From Chitinophaga sp. CB10 (lineage in GTDB: Bacteria > Bacteroidota > Bacteroidia > Chitinophagales > Chitinophagaceae), in the NCBI GenBank assembly GCA_001870995.2, contig MLAV02000013.1, forward strand, positions 1 to 64,000: a stretch of 64,000 bases of DNA. Direction: 5' to 3'. The first letter of the stretch is position 1. The number at the start of each line of letters is the position of its first letter. Position numbers and translations under genes: made by a program. Below are positions 32,453 through 41,686 of this stretch, piece by piece. A model generated the notes under the pieces. That model did not search any database, had not been told where the DNA came from, and saw only the letters and a program-made list of their open reading frames with translations.

Positions 32453-34999
32453 ATGCTGGCCTCGACTTTACCTGTATTGCTGCCTGAAGCGGCGGTGGAA
32501 GATATTACTGAAATTTCAGCGCTAAAAAACAAATTACAGCAGCTGTCCGGCATCCTCGATTCCCTCTCCGAGATGCACCAGACACTCGCTTTGCATAAAA
32601 ATTTATCGCTCACCCTCGAACACTTTCTTCAAAACCTGCTTGCCATCACAGGCAGCGCCACCGGCTACGTCGGAGAAATGACCATGAGCTATCAACATAT
32701 TCCCAAACTCATACTACATGCCGCGGCGCCCGCAGGCTACCTGCAGGAAATGAAACGCCGCTACTTCAAAGACCAGGAGCACGGGCTGGAATTCCTCAAT
32801 ATGGACACGCTCACCAAACAGGTGATCAGGCAAGCCGCGCCCCTGATCAACAACGCGCCCGGACCGGATGAGAGCGCTGCCGCCTACCCGGACCAATGCC
32901 TGGCGCTGACCTCCTTCCTGGGCATCCCCGTCATCTACAATAATAAAATATTAGGCGTCATCGGCCTGGGCAACAGGCCCGGCGGATACGCGCCTGCCAT
33001 CATCGATACGCTGCAGCCCCTGATACAAAGCTATGCCCTGCTGCTCTTTGCCCATAACGAGGAAAAAGAACGGAACAGGGCGGAAAAAGCGAACCAGCAA
33101 ACACGGGCCGACCTCGACGCGCTCATCGGCACGCTGGACGACATCGTGATGGAAATGAACGACCAGAAAGTTTTCACCAAAGTCTGGTGTAGTAACGACT
33201 GCCTCCTCTTTCACCCCAAGGACCAGATCATAGGCCGCAGCATCTCCGAAGCGCTGGGCTCCATGGCGCCGGTGTTCGATAACCTGGCCGACACCCTCCT
33301 GCGTACCGGAGAAACACAGGAATATGAGTACCGCGACATCCGGGAGGAAATCAACAACTGGTACGGATTGAAAATGTCGCTCCTGAAAAACCACCACGGC
33401 CCCGGCAAACGCATCCTGATCATGATCAAAAACATCACCGCCAGGATGCAGGACGAGATCGCCCTCCGGCAGACGAAGGCAGAGCTGGAGCGAAACCTCC
33501 ACCTGCTCAACATCAGCCAGCAAATGGGGGCGATCGGCGGCTGGGAATTCAACACCGCCACGTCCGAATTATTCTGGACCAAACAGATTTTTGAACTCAG
33601 GGAAGTGCCGCACGATTACCCCATTACCCTGGAAAGCTCCGCTTCCTTCTACCACCCGGAAGACCGCCCCATATTTGAGGAAGCCCGGCGCAACCTCTTC
33701 CAGCACCATAAACCCTATTGCCTGGAACTCCGGCATATCTCCTCCAAAGGCACGCCCACCTGGGTAAAGACGGTCGGCGTCCCCGTTTACACCAACGGGA
33801 TCATCACCCATTTCAGGGGTATCATCATGGATATCACCAACCAGAAACTCACGGAAATGGAATTGGTCAAAGCCAAGGAAAGCGCGGAAAAAGCCGCGCA
33901 GGCGCGCAGCGAATTCCTCTCCGTCATGAGCCACGAAATCAGGACGCCCCTGAACGCCATCATCGGCATCGCCGGCATCCTGGAGGATAACCACCTGCCT
34001 GAAAACGCGGAGGTGATCCAGAGCCTGCAGTTCTCCGCCAAACACCTGCTGGGCCTCATCAACGATATACTCGACTTCAACAAGATAGAAGCAGGCAAAA
34101 TTGAGCTGGAACATATTCCCATCCATCTGCCGGAATTCATCAACGGCATCGCCAGCAACTACCAGCCCCTGGCCAAAGCCAAAGGCATCAAGCTGTACAC
34201 CGCCGTGGATCACGACCTGCCGCAAAACATCCTCGGCGATCCCGTGCGCCTCGGGCAGATACTCAATAACCTGATCAACAACGCCATCAAATTCACGCAG
34301 AAAGGTTCCGTATCCATAGAGGTACACCAGCAGGAATGCCATGGCAACCGCACGCATATCCAGTTCACCGTGCGGGATACCGGCATCGGCATACCGCCGG
34401 AAATGCAGGACAAGGTTTTTGAAACCTTTGTGCAGGCGGAAGCCGCCACTACCCGCCGCCACGGCGGCACCGGGCTGGGCCTCGCTATCACGAAAAAACT
34501 GGTGGAAATACAACGGGGACATATACACGTAGAGAGCGCGCCGGGCAAAGGCTCCGCCTTCCACTTCACCCTTGGATTCGATATCCCTGTACTCCATAAA
34601 AAACAACAGACCCCGCAACAGTTCCCGCCCGGCTTCCTGGAAAACATGAAGCTGCTGGTAGTGGAAGACAATGTGATCAACGTCCGCATCATCGAAATGC
34701 AGCTCAAAAAATCTGGCGCCCGCATTACCACCGCCACCAACGGCAAACAGGCGTTGGAACGCCTCAAGGAGCAACCCTTTGACGGCATTATCCTCGACCT
34801 GCATATGCCCGAAATGAACGGCTACGAAGCCATCCCGCATATAAAAATGATACAGCCGGACGCTTTCATCATTGTACTCACGGCGGACATCATGCCGGAT
34901 GTCATGGAAAAGCTGGCCATCCTCCACGTAACGGACCTGCTGCCCAAACCCTACGCCGCCGTTGACCTCTACAAGGCCCTCGCCAAATACTACGAGTAG
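32453..34999 (+). CDS. Hybrid sensor histidine kinase / response regulator
   Basis: An 848-residue cytosolic signalling protein. Order: coiled start (residues 15-55), GAF domain (about 60-200), coiled linker, two PAS domains (about 225-335 and 350-460), HisKA with FLSVMSHEIRTPLNAIIG (H494), HATPase with NNLINNAIKFTQKG (N box), RDTGIGIP and GGTGLGLAITKKL (G boxes), and a C-terminal receiver (LLVVEDNVINVRI, D782 in IILDLHMPEMNG, LPKPY). It has no membrane span and no periplasmic sensor, so it reads an internal signal. The receiver can hold or pass on phosphate. It has no output domain and no partner gene next to it; bioA follows at 35047. Confidence 0.95.
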   Translation: MLASTLPVLLPEAAVEDITEISALKNKLQQLSGILDSLSEMHQTLALHKNLSLTLEHFLQNLLAITGSATGYVGEMTMSYQHIPKLILHAAAPAGYLQEMKRRYFKDQEHGLEFLNMDTLTKQVIRQAAPLINNAPGPDESAAAYPDQCLALTSFLGIPVIYNNKILGVIGLGNRPGGYAPAIIDTLQPLIQSYALLLFAHNEEKERNRAEKANQQTRADLDALIGTLDDIVMEMNDQKVFTKVWCSNDCLLFHPKDQIIGRSISEALGSMAPVFDNLADTLLRTGETQEYEYRDIREEINNWYGLKMSLLKNHHGPGKRILIMIKNITARMQDEIALRQTKAELERNLHLLNISQQMGAIGGWEFNTATSELFWTKQIFELREVPHDYPITLESSASFYHPEDRPIFEEARRNLFQHHKPYCLELRHISSKGTPTWVKTVGVPVYTNGIITHFRGIIMDITNQKLTEMELVKAKESAEKAAQARSEFLSVMSHEIRTPLNAIIGIAGILEDNHLPENAEVIQSLQFSAKHLLGLINDILDFNKIEAGKIELEHIPIHLPEFINGIASNYQPLAKAKGIKLYTAVDHDLPQNILGDPVRLGQILNNLINNAIKFTQKGSVSIEVHQQECHGNRTHIQFTVRDTGIGIPPEMQDKVFETFVQAEAATTRRHGGTGLGLAITKKLVEIQRGHIHVESAPGKGSAFHFTLGFDIPVLHKKQQTPQQFPPGFLENMKLLVVEDNVINVRIIEMQLKKSGARITTATNGKQALERLKEQPFDGIILDLHMPEMNGYEAIPHIKMIQPDAFIIVLTADIMPDVMEKLAILHVTDLLPKPYAAVDLYKALAKYYE

Positions 35000-35046
35000 T
35001 AGCGCATTATTGCCGGTTGTTGTACCTTCGCTGCCTACCTAAATTA

Positions 35047-36330
35047 ATGACGATGCAGCAACCGACTTTAGCAGCCCGTGACCAGCAGGTAATCTGGCAT
35101 CCGTACACGCAGATGCAAACAGCGCCGCAGCCCATCGCGATCACCCGCGGGGAAGGCGCCCTCCTGTTCGACGACCAGGACAATGCCTACATCGACGCCA
35201 CCAGCAGCTGGTGGGTAAATATTCACGGCCACGCACATCCGCATATCGCTGAGATGCTGTCCAGGCAAGCCTATCAGCTTCAACATATCATCTTTTCCGG
35301 CTACACGCACGCCCCCGCGGTGGAACTGGCCGAACGCCTCCTCCCCCTGCTGCCTGCCGGCCAAAAACGCGTATTTTATTCGGATAATGGCTCCACGGCC
35401 GTGGAAGTAGCCCTGAAAATGGCCCTCCAATACTGGGATAACAAAGGGCAGCGCCGCCACAAATTCATCGCCTTCAAAAACGCCTATCACGGCGATACCT
35501 TCGGCGCCATGAGCGTAAGCGGCCGCAGCGTGTTTACCCGCGTGTTCGATGATTTGTTGTTTGAAGTTCACTTCATTGACCTGCCGGCGCACGACAACCT
35601 GGATGCCCTGAAAGCCGCCATCGAAGCGCTGGACCTCAGCGCCATCGCGGCATTCATCTTTGAGCCGCTCGTACAGGGAGCAGGCGGGATGCTGATGTAC
35701 GAAGCCGCCCCGCTGGATAACCTCCTGGCCTGGCTGCAAGCCAACGGCGTGCTGCTCATTGCGGACGAAGTAATGACCGGCTTCGGCAGAACGGGGAAAA
35801 ACTTCGCTATGGAAAACTGCGCTACCCAGCCGGATATGATGTGCCTCTCCAAAGGATTGACCGGCGGCAGCATGGCCCTGGGCGTCACCACCTGCACCAG
35901 CAGGATATACGAAGCCTTCCTCAGCAACGATAAACTGAAAACGCTCTTCCACGGGCATAGCTTTACAGCCAACCCGCTGGCCTGCTCCGTAGCGCTGGCC
36001 AGCCTGGACCTCTTTACCGATCCGGCCTGCGCCGCCAACCGGCAACGCATACACGAAGCGCATGCGCAGTTCCTGCAACAACTGCGGGAGTCGCCCAAAG
36101 TAAAAGCGCCCCGGCTGCAGGGAACCATTCTTGCGTTCGACATTATTACCCCTAACGCAGACGGGTACACGAATAACATTGCGGACCAGCTGCACCGCTT
36201 CTTCCGGGAGCGCCGGGTTATGCTGCGCCCGCTGGGGAACACCCTCTACATCCTGCCGCCATACTGCATTACAGCGGAACAATTGCAAAGCGTTTACCAG
36301 TGTATTGCCGACCTATTGGCGACCATTTGA
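35047..36330 (+). CDS. bioA: Adenosylmethionine-8-amino-7-oxononanoate transaminase BioA
   Basis: A 427-residue PLP enzyme that converts 8-amino-7-oxononanoate (KAPA) to 7,8-diaminononanoate in biotin synthesis, using S-adenosylmethionine as amino donor. Signatures: IWHPYTQMQ at the N-terminus (BioA-specific), SSWWVNIHGHAHP, YSDNGSTAVEVALKMALQYW, YHGDTFGAMSVSG, IADEVMTGFGRTG and the PLP lysine K269 in LSKGLTGG. ATG 35047 is preferred over the longer frame from 35017. It stands alone, apart from other biotin genes, and directly follows the hybrid kinase by 47 bases. A TACCTTCG box lies 17 bases ahead of it. Confidence 0.95.
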   Translation: MTMQQPTLAARDQQVIWHPYTQMQTAPQPIAITRGEGALLFDDQDNAYIDATSSWWVNIHGHAHPHIAEMLSRQAYQLQHIIFSGYTHAPAVELAERLLPLLPAGQKRVFYSDNGSTAVEVALKMALQYWDNKGQRRHKFIAFKNAYHGDTFGAMSVSGRSVFTRVFDDLLFEVHFIDLPAHDNLDALKAAIEALDLSAIAAFIFEPLVQGAGGMLMYEAAPLDNLLAWLQANGVLLIADEVMTGFGRTGKNFAMENCATQPDMMCLSKGLTGGSMALGVTTCTSRIYEAFLSNDKLKTLFHGHSFTANPLACSVALASLDLFTDPACAANRQRIHEAHAQFLQQLRESPKVKAPRLQGTILAFDIITPNADGYTNNIADQLHRFFRERRVMLRPLGNTLYILPPYCITAEQLQSVYQCIADLLATI

Positions 36331-36367
36331 CCACGGCATAACGCGGACGTATATACGTAAAAAGAAC

Positions 36368-36405
36368 GGGGAGAGGATCAATGCCGCAGCATTAATTCTC
36401 TCCCC
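36368..36405. terminator. Terminator between bioA and the DUF2911 gene
   Basis: GGGGAGAG pairs with CTCTCCCC; the inner AATGC/GCATT also pairs. A-rich and T-rich flanks allow use from both sides of this convergent pair. Confidence 0.75.
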
Positions 36406-36428
36406 CTAAAAAAAATTGTTATCAGCTT

Positions 36429-36923
36429 CTACTTCACGGGAACGGATATCTTCGTATCATCCCACTCAAACACCACAGCATTTCCAGGCAGTGTGAAAGT
36501 CAGCTTTTCTACCGGGGTAGACAGCGCCTGACGTTCCACTTTCACTTCCGCTACGTTCTGGTCTTTCACCTTTTCGTAATCGTAAGCGCCCCACTGGCCC
36601 AGTTTCTTGTTCAGGATAACGGTCCAGGTTTTGGGATCAGGAATGGAAAACAGGGTGTAAGTGCCTGCTTTCACGGGCTTGCCGCCGAAATTCACATCTT
36701 TCGCGAAGGTGATCTCCGTAGCTTCGTTAGCGCCGGTGCGCCAAACTTTTCCGTATGGTTCCAGTTTACCGAAGATCTCTCTTCCGTTCTTGGAAGGCTG
36801 GCCATACACTACTTTGATATCTTTACCTTCAGCGGTTACTTTTGGGCTCTTTCTTGCCTTTTCCTGACCGAAAGCCAAAGCTGCGGTGGCAACGAAGAAA
36901 GTAGCCATGATGATCTGTTTCAT
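36429..36923 (-). CDS. DUF2911 domain protein
   Basis: A 164-residue secreted protein with a signal peptide (MKQIIMATFFVATAALAFGQ). The DUF2911 core is plain: KDIKVVYGQPSKNGREIFGK, LEPYGKVWRTGANEATEITF, NFGGKPVKAGTYTLFSIPDP, ILNKKLGQWGAYDYEK and VEKLTFTLPG. Members are abundant in Bacteroidota, are usually exported and have a beta-sandwich fold; their task is not known. The single gene stands convergent with bioA and has no clear partner on its strand. Confidence 0.92.
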   Translation of the reverse strand: MKQIIMATFFVATAALAFGQEKARKSPKVTAEGKDIKVVYGQPSKNGREIFGKLEPYGKVWRTGANEATEITFAKDVNFGGKPVKAGTYTLFSIPDPKTWTVILNKKLGQWGAYDYEKVKDQNVAEVKVERQALSTPVEKLTFTLPGNAVVFEWDDTKISVPVK

Positions 36924-37024
36924 GTTGGATGTGCGTTATTTAGTTAGCGTTTAGAAGGATTAGCCAATTTAATCATAATAAGTGCAATAAATTGTTAATA
37001 TGGATTAATGGCAAAATAGCTCCA

Positions 37025-37564
37025 TCAGTTTTCATGCGTCCCTTCACAAATCGCACTGAGGGTGTTCAAACCCTTATCCATGGCGGGCCCGAAGATGCGG
37101 TCGGCCATAAACCCGCGTAATTTCCACCAGGGGAGCATGCCCAGTTTCGTTTGCATATGCCAGAAGATGGCGGTAGCCTTGCCATCCGCCGTGGGCTTCA
37201 GTTCGATACCCGCGTCCACCGGCTTCATATTTTTCACATCCATGCTGTAATGGATGCCTTTTTTCGGATCGCTGTCAATCACCGTCACCTTGCCGCTGCT
37301 GCGTGTACCCGTCCACGTGTACCACGCGCCTGCGCCGCTGCCGGATTCGGAAAACTGCAGGGTGGCGGCGGTATCCGGCTTAAACCAGGGGTTCCAGTCC
37401 GCCCATGCTTTCAGGTTGCCGATGTGGGCGTAAACGGTGTCAATAGGCGCCTGGATTACGCCGGTACGTTCTACCACGGCCGTGGAAGGCAGTAATAAAG
37501 AGCCAAGGAAAATCAGTGTGCTGAATACGACGATACTGATGATCCCTAATTTTACAAATCTCAT
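37025..37564 (-). CDS. Membrane-anchored SRPBCC family protein
   Basis: A 179-residue protein with an N-terminal membrane anchor (residues about 5-25, KLGIISIVVFSTLIFLGSLL) and an SRPBCC/polyketide-cyclase-like domain: VVERTGVIQAPIDTVYAHIG, LKAWADWNPWFKP, GAGAWYTWTG and AGIELKPTADGKATAIFWHM. The START-like fold forms a pocket for hydrophobic ligands. It directly follows its paralogue (3-base gap), so both come from one transcript. Function unknown; lipid binding at the membrane is plausible. Confidence 0.88.
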   Translation of the reverse strand: MRFVKLGIISIVVFSTLIFLGSLLLPSTAVVERTGVIQAPIDTVYAHIGNLKAWADWNPWFKPDTAATLQFSESGSGAGAWYTWTGTRSSGKVTVIDSDPKKGIHYSMDVKNMKPVDAGIELKPTADGKATAIFWHMQTKLGMLPWWKLRGFMADRIFGPAMDKGLNTLSAICEGTHEN

Positions 37565-37567
37565 AGT

Positions 37568-38101
37568 TTATTTTTTGCTGCTAATCTTTGCCAGGTTTTG
37601 TAAACCTTTTTCGAAGTCTTTTCCCACCCATTTGTCCATCATGAGCCCCATCAGTTTGCGGACGGGGTGCTGGCCCATATCGGCCACCATCCCCCAGGTT
37701 ACTACCGTGCCGCCCGGTACGGGTTCAAACCGGAAGTAACCTTTGGCTACTCCCATGGCCATAAAATCCGTTTCGGTAGCAATGTACTGATCCTGCCGGG
37801 AAACGGTGATCACTACGCTGCCCTTGCCGATGTTGCGGTTACGGCTATCCCAGCTGTAACCGGCCCCTGCGCCGCTGGCCTTTTCGCCGTAGGTAATTTT
37901 CAGCTGCGGGTCCATCTGCTGCCAGGGCGACCACAACTCCCAGTTTTTCAGGGTATTGACGTAAGGGAACAGTACAGCCGCGCTGGCAGGGATCTGTAGC
38001 GTACGCTCCACCTTCACGGTGGAGGGCAAAATCATGCTGATGACGAACAATGCCAGCACCAATACAATCAGCGCCCCCAATATGATGAAAAAGGCTTGCA
38101 T
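37568..38101 (-). CDS. Membrane-anchored SRPBCC family protein
   Basis: A 177-residue paralogue of the next gene: an N-terminal span (residues 3-25, IILGALIVLVLALFVISMIL), then VKVERTLQIPASAAVLFPYV, LKNWELWSPWQQMDP, GAGAGYSWDSRNRNIGKGSV and YFRFEPVPGGTVVTWGMVAD. It shares the LPSTxxVERT start of the mature domain with its neighbour, showing recent common origin. It starts 40 bases downstream of the ABC permease gene, so permease and both SRPBCC proteins probably form one operon. Confidence 0.88.
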   Translation of the reverse strand: MQAFFIILGALIVLVLALFVISMILPSTVKVERTLQIPASAAVLFPYVNTLKNWELWSPWQQMDPQLKITYGEKASGAGAGYSWDSRNRNIGKGSVVITVSRQDQYIATETDFMAMGVAKGYFRFEPVPGGTVVTWGMVADMGQHPVRKLMGLMMDKWVGKDFEKGLQNLAKISSKK

Positions 38102-38140
38102 GTGCAGGGATTTATACTACAAAGCTAACAAATGCCCCGC

Positions 38141-39247
38141 TTACTCCCACCGGAATACTTTCACGGCCACGATATACACGACGATCCCCCAGAGCGTGAG
38201 GATGCCGAGGTCGAACCCGATATCCCAGAGGTGCTTGCCTTCGTAGGCTACCTCGCGGAGCCCGTCCGCCAGGTAAGTGAGCGGCATCAGCCGGCAGACC
38301 GGTTGCAGCCAGGATGGGAAGGAGTCTATCGGGAAGAAGGTGCCTGCCAGCAGGAACTGCGGCAGGGTAATGATGTTGGCAAACAGGGGGATGGTGCTTT
38401 CGTTTTTCGCTATGCCGCTCACGATAAAGCCAAAGCCCAGGAATATCAGGCAGCCGAAGGCGGACAATGCCAGCATTTCCAAAAACGTCACAAAGCCGTT
38501 CACCAGCGTAAACCCGAAGGCAAAATGGCCCAGCGCGATGATCACAATGGAGCTGATCACCTGGAATACCGTACGGCCCAGCGCTTCCGCCAATACGATG
38601 TAAAACCGTTTGATGGGCGTGGCAAAAAACCGTTTCAGCACCAGGGTTTGGCGCAGCCCGAAGAAGAGGAAGGCGGTGGTAAACACGGCCCCGCTCATCA
38701 GTGCAAAGCCCAGCTGGCCGGGTAGAATGAAGTCGATCGTTTTGTAAATACGGCCCGGCACCTCTTCCGGCAGGATGGTGGCCACGGATGGGCGGGGATA
38801 GGCCTGGCTGTCCAGCTGCCCGGTTACGGTGCGCAAAGCGGCCATCAGGATACCTTTTTTATTGGGATCGGTAGCGGTAGAGGTTTTAACATGCAGGTTG
38901 TAATGTTCCTGCCCGTCCGCAGCGCGCTGCTGCTCAATGTTCAAAATGGCCACCAGGTTGCCTTTCTTCAGGTCTTCGGCCATTTCAGCCTCGCTGTCGT
39001 CCGTAATGAGCTTCAGCGTTTTATTGGCGGATAATTGCTTAAAATAGGTGGTATTGATGTCTGTATGGCGGTCTACACCCACCTTTACAGATACGGTACT
39101 GTTTCCAATGAATCCAAACACCAGGATAAATACCAGTGGGAAGGCCAGGCTGAAAACTACGGAAGACGGACTTCTGAAAGTCGCTCTCAGGCTACCTTTC
39201 GTAATGGCCAACATCGCTCTCCACTGACTGTACTTAGCTCCATTCAT
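38141..39247 (-). CDS. ABC-2 type transporter permease
   Basis: A 368-residue inner-membrane permease. One N-terminal span (SPSSVVFSLAFPLVFILVFG) is followed by a large extracytoplasmic domain (residues about 50-170) and five C-terminal spans with FFATPIKRFYIVLAEALGR, GIAKNESTIPLFANIITLPQ, LAGTFFPIDSFPSWLQP and LMPLTYLADGLREV, the ABC-2 signature. Such permeases export drugs, lipids or peptides, but the ATPase subunit is not adjacent, so it must be encoded elsewhere. Downstream in the same direction lie two SRPBCC proteins that might carry a hydrophobic cargo. Confidence 0.92.
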   Translation of the reverse strand: MNGAKYSQWRAMLAITKGSLRATFRSPSSVVFSLAFPLVFILVFGFIGNSTVSVKVGVDRHTDINTTYFKQLSANKTLKLITDDSEAEMAEDLKKGNLVAILNIEQQRAADGQEHYNLHVKTSTATDPNKKGILMAALRTVTGQLDSQAYPRPSVATILPEEVPGRIYKTIDFILPGQLGFALMSGAVFTTAFLFFGLRQTLVLKRFFATPIKRFYIVLAEALGRTVFQVISSIVIIALGHFAFGFTLVNGFVTFLEMLALSAFGCLIFLGFGFIVSGIAKNESTIPLFANIITLPQFLLAGTFFPIDSFPSWLQPVCRLMPLTYLADGLREVAYEGKHLWDIGFDLGILTLWGIVVYIVAVKVFRWE

Positions 39248-39290
39248 CTGATCTGCAATTTTAAAAACCGCGTAAAACTACATAAAAAGA

Positions 39291-39330
39291 AATTGGGAAT
39301 TACCATCATTTCTGACGGCAATTCCCAATT
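39291..39330 (-). terminator. Terminator of sppA
   Basis: AATTGGGAATT (39291-39301) pairs with AATTCCCAATT (39320-39330). On the minus strand it is followed by a T-rich run (TTTCTTTTTATG). It lies 23 bases past the sppA stop. Confidence 0.8.
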
Positions 39331-39352
39331 ACCCATATCTTTTTAAACGCTG

Positions 39353-41110
39353 TTAACGTATGATATAATCAAACGGCATCCGCGCCAGCACCTGGCCATG
39401 CAGGTCCTTCAAGGCCTTCAGCTCCTGGTAGGTCTTATATTCATCTGCGCCCATCTCTTTTTTCACCATACGGGCGCTCACTTTATCGCCCATATTGCGG
39501 AGCAGGCGGCTCACGGAAGGTTTCACATCCGGGTATTCCGTTATTTTAAAATTGCTCAGTTTGGCCATTTTGGCCGCGGATGCCAGGGCATCGTCCATAC
39601 CGCCCAAACGGTCTACCAGGCCGAGTTGCAGCGCTTGCGTACCGCTCCATACGTGGCCCTGCGCAATGCTGTCCACAATGGCCGGGGGCAGCTTCCTGCC
39701 GGCAGCCACCCTGGATTTGAAGGTCGCATAGGTAGCGTCCACGCTGTTCTGGATCAGCTGTCTTTCCGCATCGGTCATAGGCCGGCCGGTGCTGCCCAGG
39801 TCCGCGTAGGTAGCTGTTTTTACCCCGTCGAAAGTAACGCCCAGTTTATTTTTGAAGAAGTCGGACAGGTTCATCATCACGCCGAACACCCCGATGGAAC
39901 CGGTTAAGGTATTGGGTTCCGCGAAAATACTATCCGCCATGCAGGAGATGTAATACCCGCCGCTGGCTGCATAGTCGCCCATGGATACGATCACCGGCTT
40001 CACCTTTTTGGTCAGGCTCAGTTCCCGCCAGATCACTTCGGACGCCAGGGCGCTGCCGCCGCCGGAGTTCACGCGGAAGACGAGCGCTTTCACGTTCTTG
40101 TCTTCCCGCACCTTGCGGATGTCGCGCACGTAATTATCGCTGGCGATGAAATTAGGTTTATCCGTTTCCCCGGAAACGATGTTGCCCTGCGCGTAGATCA
40201 CGGCTATCTTGCTGTCCCCGTCCCCATTGCTGAGGGTGGTAGCGTCGTCGTATTTGGAGAGGGATACGAAGTTGATCTTATCGTCGGACTTGATATTCAG
40301 TTTTGACTTCAGCTCGGCGGTCACTTCATCGTCATACTTCAAACCATCCACCAGCTTGTACTTCAGCGCATCGCCCGGCTCCTGTATCAGGGCTTCGTTG
40401 GCGTAGCGGTGCAGGGTGGCGGTATCTATTTTCCGGCTGGCGGCAATACCGCTGAGGAAGTTGCCGTAGAGCTGACCGAGGAAGAGGGTAGTTTGCTCGC
40501 GGTTGGCGTCCGTCATTTTCGTTTCCCGCAGGGGCTCTGTAGCGCTTTTGAATTTGCCGCAGTAGAAAATTTCAGGTTTGATTTCGAGTTTATCCAGCGC
40601 GCCTTTGAGGAACATGATTTCGGTGGCAAATCCTCTGAAGTCCATGCCTCCGTGGGGGTTCAGGTACACTTTATCCGCTGCGGTGGCCAGGAAATAAGCG
40701 CCCTGGTCAATTACTTCCCCGTACGCATATACGAATTTGCCGGATTTTTTGAACTGCAGTAACGCTTTACGCAGTTCTTCATTGGTGGCAAACCCGTTGC
40801 CGTTGCCATTTATTTTCAGGTAGATGCCTTTGATGTTATCGTCATCGGCGGCATGGTCAATCAAACGGATGGCTTCGTAGAGGCCGGGAACGTCCGTCTC
40901 CAGGTCGCCCAGGTAGCCGGCCAGCGGGTTAGACTGCTCCTGTTCCAGGAATCCCTGGCCGGTTTCCAGCACCAATACACTGTTTGGGGAAAGACTCACT
41001 TTTTCGGGGGTTATTGCCTTTCCTATCAGCACCATGAGGGTTATCATTCCAATGGCGGTGAACACGATCAAGGCCAACAGGGCTGCAAAGAATACTTTAA
41101 AAAAACGCAT
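39353..41110 (-). CDS. sppA: Signal peptide peptidase SppA, 67 kDa type
   Basis: A 585-residue inner-membrane serine protease that digests cleaved signal peptides. There is one N-terminal span (residues about 6-30), then tandem ClpP-like S49 domains. The N-terminal half has the lysine-bearing region YGEVIDQGAYFLATAADKVY, and the C-terminal half has MGDYAASGGYYISCMAD with the nucleophilic serine after a GG-rich oxyanion loop (FRVNSGGGSALASE). This Ser-Lys dyad split over two domains is typical of the long (E. coli type) enzymes, which act as tetramers. It is divergent from folK, with about 86 bases between. Confidence 0.95.
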   Translation of the reverse strand: MRFFKVFFAALLALIVFTAIGMITLMVLIGKAITPEKVSLSPNSVLVLETGQGFLEQEQSNPLAGYLGDLETDVPGLYEAIRLIDHAADDDNIKGIYLKINGNGNGFATNEELRKALLQFKKSGKFVYAYGEVIDQGAYFLATAADKVYLNPHGGMDFRGFATEIMFLKGALDKLEIKPEIFYCGKFKSATEPLRETKMTDANREQTTLFLGQLYGNFLSGIAASRKIDTATLHRYANEALIQEPGDALKYKLVDGLKYDDEVTAELKSKLNIKSDDKINFVSLSKYDDATTLSNGDGDSKIAVIYAQGNIVSGETDKPNFIASDNYVRDIRKVREDKNVKALVFRVNSGGGSALASEVIWRELSLTKKVKPVIVSMGDYAASGGYYISCMADSIFAEPNTLTGSIGVFGVMMNLSDFFKNKLGVTFDGVKTATYADLGSTGRPMTDAERQLIQNSVDATYATFKSRVAAGRKLPPAIVDSIAQGHVWSGTQALQLGLVDRLGGMDDALASAAKMAKLSNFKITEYPDVKPSVSRLLRNMGDKVSARMVKKEMGADEYKTYQELKALKDLHGQVLARMPFDYIIR

Positions 41111-41173
41111 GTTGTCGAGTTAATATGAAACTATTGGGAAAGATACATTTTTTTCAAAAATAAGGAATATGGC

Positions 41174-41181
41174 TACTTTTG
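41174..41181 (+). promoter_or_regulatory. Candidate -7 box for folK
   Basis: TACTTTTG, an exact TAnnTTTG match, lies 15 bases before the folK ATG at 41197. A T-rich stretch about 20 bases upstream could serve as -33 region. Confidence 0.5.
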
Positions 41182-41196
41182 GGACCTGATTTATAC

Positions 41197-41676
41197 ATGA
41201 ATACTGCAATATTACTTATAGGTGGCAATCTGGGAGATCCTGAAAGCAACCTTCGGAGAGCCGTTCAACTGATCGGTGAAAGAGCCGGCCGGGTGGCACA
41301 GCAATCTGCCTTGTACCAGACGGCCCCCTGGGGGGTGATCGATCAACCGGATTACCTTAACCAGGGGCTGGAAATAGCCACGGAACTGGATGCGCATAGC
41401 CTGCTTACCTGCACGCTGGAAATAGAGCGGACGATTGGCCGGGTGCGGCAGGAGAAATGGGGTTCGCGGGTGATTGATATCGATCTGATATTTTTTAACG
41501 GGGATATTATTTCCCTGCCAGACCTGAAAGTGCCGCATCCGCGCATGCACCTGCGCCGGTTTGTACTCGGGCCGCTGAACGATATCATTCCGGACTACCT
41601 GCATCCGGTGATGCATAAAACGGTGCGCCAGTTATGGGAATCCTGCCCGGACGATTCGCCGGTCCACAAATTATAA
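41197..41676 (+). CDS. folK: 2-amino-4-hydroxy-6-hydroxymethyldihydropteridine diphosphokinase
   Basis: A 159-residue folate enzyme that transfers pyrophosphate from ATP to hydroxymethyl-dihydropterin. The family blocks are LLIGGNLGDPESNLRRAVQL, QSALYQTAPWGVIDQPDYLN, ERTIGRVRQEKWGSRVIDID (the HPPK signature with the acidic metal ligands in DIDLIFF) and VPHPRMHLRRFVLGPLNDI. The start is ATG 41197; the few codons upstream from 41179 do not match the family. Eleven bases separate it from the deoxynucleoside kinase gene, so the two are likely cotranscribed. Confidence 0.95.
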   Translation: MNTAILLIGGNLGDPESNLRRAVQLIGERAGRVAQQSALYQTAPWGVIDQPDYLNQGLEIATELDAHSLLTCTLEIERTIGRVRQEKWGSRVIDIDLIFFNGDIISLPDLKVPHPRMHLRRFVLGPLNDIIPDYLHPVMHKTVRQLWESCPDDSPVHKL

Positions 41677-41686
41677 AAGAAGATAC

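Noticed and set aside
33569..34927. Minus-strand open frame of 452 codons
   Set aside because: It mirrors the hybrid kinase gene; high GC leaves long antisense frames without stops. No domain is seen in it.
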